Below are positions 6,421-9,037 of a stretch of 9,037 nt of DNA, one piece after another (the stretch's first letter is position 1; each line of letters opens with the position of its first letter). The position numbers and the translations under genes are program-made. Under the pieces are notes generated by a model. It saw only the letters and a program-made list of their open reading frames with translations. It had not been told where the DNA came from and searched no databases. The DNA is from Dehalococcoidia bacterium. Its GTDB lineage: Bacteria; Chloroflexota; Dehalococcoidia; Dehalococcoidales; RBG-16-60-22. The stretch is from positions 1 to 9,037 of the forward strand of contig JAUWBK010000033.1 in assembly GCA_030605045.1 (NCBI GenBank), in the 5' to 3' direction.

Positions 6421-8508
6421 ATGGAACCAACCCGGGAAGTATTCTGGAATATTCCATTTGGTGAAATTATTTATTTGCTGGCAGTTATTGCGGTCGGCAT
6501 TTTTGTATATGCGCTATACCGTCGGTATAGACTATGGCGATTAGGTGGACCGGATAACCGGTTCAACCATCTGGGTAAGAGAGTAAGGGCGTTCCTAGTT
6601 AGCGGGGTGGTTGACCTTCTACTGCATCGCAAATTCTTAGGCGTCGCTGATGGCCTGGGGCATCGGCGTTTTTCGGTCAAAGACCTTCAGCCCAGGGAGT
6701 TTTATCCCGGAATAATCCATTTCCTCATCTTTGCCGGTTGTATCATATTTTTCCTAGCTACATTTTTAAATTTTATCAGCCACTACTTCTTTCACTTTCT
6801 GCAGGGGAATTTCTACCTGGGCTATTCAGTAGTTGTTGATGTCTTTGGCATACTGGTTATCGTCGGGGTAATTCTGGCAGTTTATAGGCGTTATATTCAA
6901 AGACCGGATAGGCTAGATAATAAGGGCGAGGATTTAGTTGCTCTACTTCTCATCTTCATTGTGGTAGTAAGCGGCTTTATTGTTGAGGGATTTCGCATCG
7001 CCGCCACTGAGTTAAAGACCAACCCGGACTGGGCACCATGGTCGCCCGGCGGCTATATCCTGGCTTTAGGCTTCAGCGGGTTAAGTCAAGCGGCGCTGCT
7101 AACCTGGCATCAGATTACCTGGTGGCTGCATACGCTTATGGCTCTGGGCGCCATTGTTTATGTTTCCCTGTATTGGAACCGGTTGTGGCATATCATTGTT
7201 TCCCCAGTTAATGTTTTTCTAAGAAATCTGGAGCCGAGGGGGGCTCTGGTACCTATTGACCTGGAGGCAACCGAGACCTTTGGCGCCGCCAAGATTGAAG
7301 ATTTTAGCTGGAAGCACCTGCTGGATTTAGACGCCTGCACGCGCTGTGGTCGGTGCCAGGATAGTTGCCCGGCTTACGCTAGTGGGAAACCCTTGAGTCC
7401 TAAAAAGGTAATCCAAGATTTAAAAAGTGGTTTACTGGAGCGGGCGCCGATTTTGCTGAAGCGTAAGGGCAAGACTGAGGCGGTTAATCCGGGGGACGGT
7501 AGTCGAATGCTAATTGGTGAGGTGATACTGGAGGACGAGATATGGAACTGCACTACCTGTTATGCCTGCCACGAGGTCTGTCCAGTATGCATCGAGCCGA
7601 TGCTTAAAATTATTGAAATGAGGCGGAACCTGGTGCTGGAACAGGCATCCATTCCGGAGACTGGCGAAGGTGCCTTGAAGAGTATCGAGGCCAGGGGGCA
7701 CCCGTGGCGGGGAACGACGCTTAGTCGGACTGATTGGGCGGAGGGGCTTGAGATTAAGACTTTGGCTGATGATAGCAATATTGACGTCCTGTTCTGGGTC
7801 GGCTGTACTGAGGCTTTAGAGGAGAGAAGTACCAGGGTAGCTCAGGCGATTGCCAGGGTACTGAAACAAGCTGGAATTAACTTTGGCATCCTGGGGGTTG
7901 AGGAGGTCTGCTGTGGTGACCCGGCTCGCCGCCTGGGTAATGAATATCTCTTTCAACTTCAGGCACAGGGTAATATTGAGCTATTTAAGAATTATGGCAT
8001 CAAAAAGATAGTTACCGGTTGTCCTCACTGCTATAACACCTTGAAGTATGAATACCCCCAGTTTGGCGGCGACTTTGCGGTTGTTCACCACACCGAGTTT
8101 ATTGCCAACCTGCTCCAGGAAGGTAAGCTGGGAACCATCAAAGGTAATGGCGCCGTGGTAACCTATCATGACTCTTGCTATCTGGGCCGATACAATGATA
8201 TTTATGATTCGCCGCGGCGGATTTTGAGTAATATATCCGGCATTAAACTGGTTGAGATGGTGCGGAACCGGGAGCGCAGCTTCTGCTGTGGTGCCGGGGG
8301 TGGGCACCTGTGGCTGGAAGAACAAAAGGTGGGTCAGCGAATTAATGAAATGCGGACGGAGCAGGCGATGGCGGTTAAAGCTGAGGTGGTCACGACTGCC
8401 TGTCCCTATTGCCTACAGATGTTTGAGGACGGGATAAAGACGAAGGAGGCTGAGGAATCGCTTAAAGTCATGGATGTTGCTGAGCTAGTAGCCGAATCTG
8501 TGGATTGA
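6421..8508 (+). CDS. Membrane heterodisulfide-reductase-like Fe-S oxidoreductase (ETF:menaquinone oxidoreductase type)
   Basis: This 695-residue fusion couples a membrane cytochrome b to iron-sulfur electron carriers. The N-terminal part has about six membrane helices (about 13-33, 97-120, 137-157, 171-191, a weaker one near 210-228, 233-252). Histidines H100, H121, H125, H230, H237 and H257 are candidate haem b ligands, as in NarI/HdrE. A ferredoxin module follows: C306-x2-C309-x2-C312-x3-C316 and C377-x2-C380-x2-C383-x3-C387, each with a trailing proline, for two [4Fe-4S] clusters. The C-terminus holds two CCG domains: C462, C497-C498-G, C534-x2-C537, then C586, C622-C623-G, C661-x2-C664. 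These normally ligate non-cubane clusters as in HdrB/HdrD. The same architecture occurs in the oxidoreductases proposed to link electron-transfer flavoprotein to menaquinone in syntrophic fatty-acid oxidisers. The downstream thiolase gene fits that role, but no etfAB is in the window, so the electron donor is inferred. A weak AAGAGAAG site precedes the ATG. Confidence 0.88.
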   Translation: MEPTREVFWNIPFGEIIYLLAVIAVGIFVYALYRRYRLWRLGGPDNRFNHLGKRVRAFLVSGVVDLLLHRKFLGVADGLGHRRFSVKDLQPREFYPGIIHFLIFAGCIIFFLATFLNFISHYFFHFLQGNFYLGYSVVVDVFGILVIVGVILAVYRRYIQRPDRLDNKGEDLVALLLIFIVVVSGFIVEGFRIAATELKTNPDWAPWSPGGYILALGFSGLSQAALLTWHQITWWLHTLMALGAIVYVSLYWNRLWHIIVSPVNVFLRNLEPRGALVPIDLEATETFGAAKIEDFSWKHLLDLDACTRCGRCQDSCPAYASGKPLSPKKVIQDLKSGLLERAPILLKRKGKTEAVNPGDGSRMLIGEVILEDEIWNCTTCYACHEVCPVCIEPMLKIIEMRRNLVLEQASIPETGEGALKSIEARGHPWRGTTLSRTDWAEGLEIKTLADDSNIDVLFWVGCTEALEERSTRVAQAIARVLKQAGINFGILGVEEVCCGDPARRLGNEYLFQLQAQGNIELFKNYGIKKIVTGCPHCYNTLKYEYPQFGGDFAVVHHTEFIANLLQEGKLGTIKGNGAVVTYHDSCYLGRYNDIYDSPRRILSNISGIKLVEMVRNRERSFCCGAGGGHLWLEEQKVGQRINEMRTEQAMAVKAEVVTTACPYCLQMFEDGIKTKEAEESLKVMDVAELVAESVD

Positions 8509-8511
8509 AAA

Positions 8512-8540
8512 TTGACGGCATTAGCAGAATATAGTAACTT
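8512..8540 (+). promoter_or_regulatory. Weak candidate promoter before the thiolase gene
   Basis: TTGACG (8512-8517) lies 17 bp from TAACTT (8535-8540). Two further AT-rich boxes, TATAGT (8530-8535) and TATAAA (8541-8546), are nearby but poorly spaced from it. No terminator hairpin separates the preceding gene, so the thiolase may equally be co-transcribed with it. Confidence 0.28.
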
Positions 8541-8564
8541 TATAAATGAGTCCAGAATTTAAGC

Positions 8565-8570
8565 AGGAGG
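8565..8570 (+). promoter_or_regulatory. Consensus Shine-Dalgarno of the thiolase gene
   Basis: AGGAGG is the anti-16S consensus, with six bases to the ATG at 8577. It is the strongest ribosome binding site in the window and fixes the start of the truncated gene. Confidence 0.75.
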
Positions 8571-8576
8571 AACGAG

Positions 8577-9037
8577 ATGCGAAAAGTAGCTGTAGTTGGT
8601 GTTGGGGAGACCAAGTTTAGCGGGGCTCAGGAAAAGACGAGTGTCGAGTTGTTTGCCGAAGCGGCCACGGAGGCGCTTGAGGAATCAAACCTGAAGCCAA
8701 AGGATGTTCAGGCTCTCTTCCTCGGTAACGTCTTGGGAGACTTTTCTGAGGGGCAGGGGATGGTGCAGGCTTTTGCCGCCGAGAATATCGGCTGCTTTAA
8801 TATTCCCGCCAATAGGTATGAAGGAGCCTGCGCCTCCGCCAGCATGGCAGTGAGAGATGCCTTTATGTGGGTGGCTTCCGGTTTTTACGATGTCGTCCTG
8901 GCGGGGGGTGTGGAAAGGGCAGCTGCGATGGGCACAGCTCTGGCGACTCGCACCTTTTCCATGTTCAGTGACAGCCGCTATGAATATCCATCGGGAATAA
9001 CCTTTCCGGCGGTCTTTGCGATGCTGGCTCACCTTTA
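8577..9037 (+). CDS. Thiolase-superfamily acetyl-CoA acetyltransferase (SCP-x-like), 3' end outside the window
   Basis: Only the first 153 codons are present, with no stop before the window edge. The product starts MRKVAVVGVGETKFSG, the first strand of a thiolase fold. It continues through a helix with VELFAEAATEALEESNL (23-39) and LFLGNVLGDFSEGQG (47-61). The nucleophile loop is YEGACASASMAV (81-92), with C85 as the probable catalytic cysteine. AGGVERAA (109-116) follows, as in SCP-x-type and archaeal acetyl-CoA acetyltransferases. Members of this group perform CoA-dependent thiolysis or condensation and are often paired with a small DUF35 OB-fold/zinc-ribbon partner encoded next door, which would lie beyond this window. 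Position after an ETF:quinone-type oxidoreductase supports acyl-CoA degradation. Exact substrate and direction are unknown, and the later active-site histidine and second cysteine cannot be checked. Confidence 0.88.
   Translation, partial: MRKVAVVGVGETKFSGAQEKTSVELFAEAATEALEESNLKPKDVQALFLGNVLGDFSEGQGMVQAFAAENIGCFNIPANRYEGACASASMAVRDAFMWVASGFYDVVLAGGVERAAAMGTALATRTFSMFSDSRYEYPSGITFPAVFAMLAHL

Noticed and set aside
7981..8325. Minus-strand open frame of 114 codons inside the Hdr-like gene
   Set aside because: It is fully contained in a gene with intact CCG motifs on the other strand; no ribosome site or domain supports it.
8685..9032. Minus-strand open frame of 115 codons near the window end
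   Set aside because: It lies opposite the thiolase coding region, which has a consensus Shine-Dalgarno and an intact active-site cysteine motif.
1..9037. CRISPR arrays, tRNA or rRNA genes, insertion sequences, defence genes
   Set aside because: No periodic direct repeats, cloverleaf-like segments, transposase motifs or toxin/antitoxin-like genes were seen; the window is filled by the nine recognised coding regions.

Overview
This is a dense, single-strand bacterial locus. Nine protein-coding genes all lie on the + strand with short gaps, overlaps or Shine-Dalgarno-coupled starts. No tRNA, rRNA, CRISPR array, transposase or phage gene is visible. Base composition looks roughly balanced, and starts are ATG with purine-rich ribosome binding sites. 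RecX and RNase Y, a divergent PlsY and a membrane heterodisulfide-reductase-like ETF:quinone oxidoreductase next to an SCP-x-type thiolase would fit an anaerobic Chloroflexota lineage such as Dehalococcoidia. That assignment is inference from gene content and protein flavour, not a database match.

Layout. Positions 1-114 hold a long GC-rich perfect inverted repeat (probably a dispersed intergenic element) and then a well-formed sigma-70-type promoter for recA. recA (115-1128) and recX (1228-1863) form a recombination module, with a strong hairpin plus U-tract between them that should limit recX expression. A 96-bp gap with inverted and direct repeats precedes a second gene run: rny (RNase Y), ymdB (metallophosphoesterase) and a PHP-family nuclease/phosphatase. 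These three are separated by 9 bp and then overlap by 1 bp, so they look translationally coupled. They form a plausible RNA-turnover cassette: a membrane-anchored endonuclease, a cyclic-nucleotide/RNA phosphodiesterase and a PHP enzyme of the RNase AM type.

Further on, plsY (phospholipid synthesis, with an altered first catalytic motif) is followed after 4 bp by a small protein with a B-box-like zinc finger and a hydrophobic membrane region. Next is a 695-residue fusion of a NarI-like cytochrome b domain, a double [4Fe-4S] ferredoxin domain and two CCG (HdrD-type) domains. This architecture is that of the membrane oxidoreductases proposed to pass electrons from electron-transfer flavoprotein to menaquinone. 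The window ends inside a thiolase-superfamily gene with an intact active-site cysteine region. The last two genes together point to acyl-CoA (fatty-acid or related) oxidation linked to the quinone pool.

Most of the window is recognisable housekeeping and energy metabolism. The features most worth a second look are the coupled rny-ymdB-PHP cassette, the PlsY motif 1 divergence, the uncharacterised zinc-finger membrane protein, the Hdr-like fusion beside the thiolase, and the regulatory hairpins around recA, recX and rny. I do not see a clearly new system.
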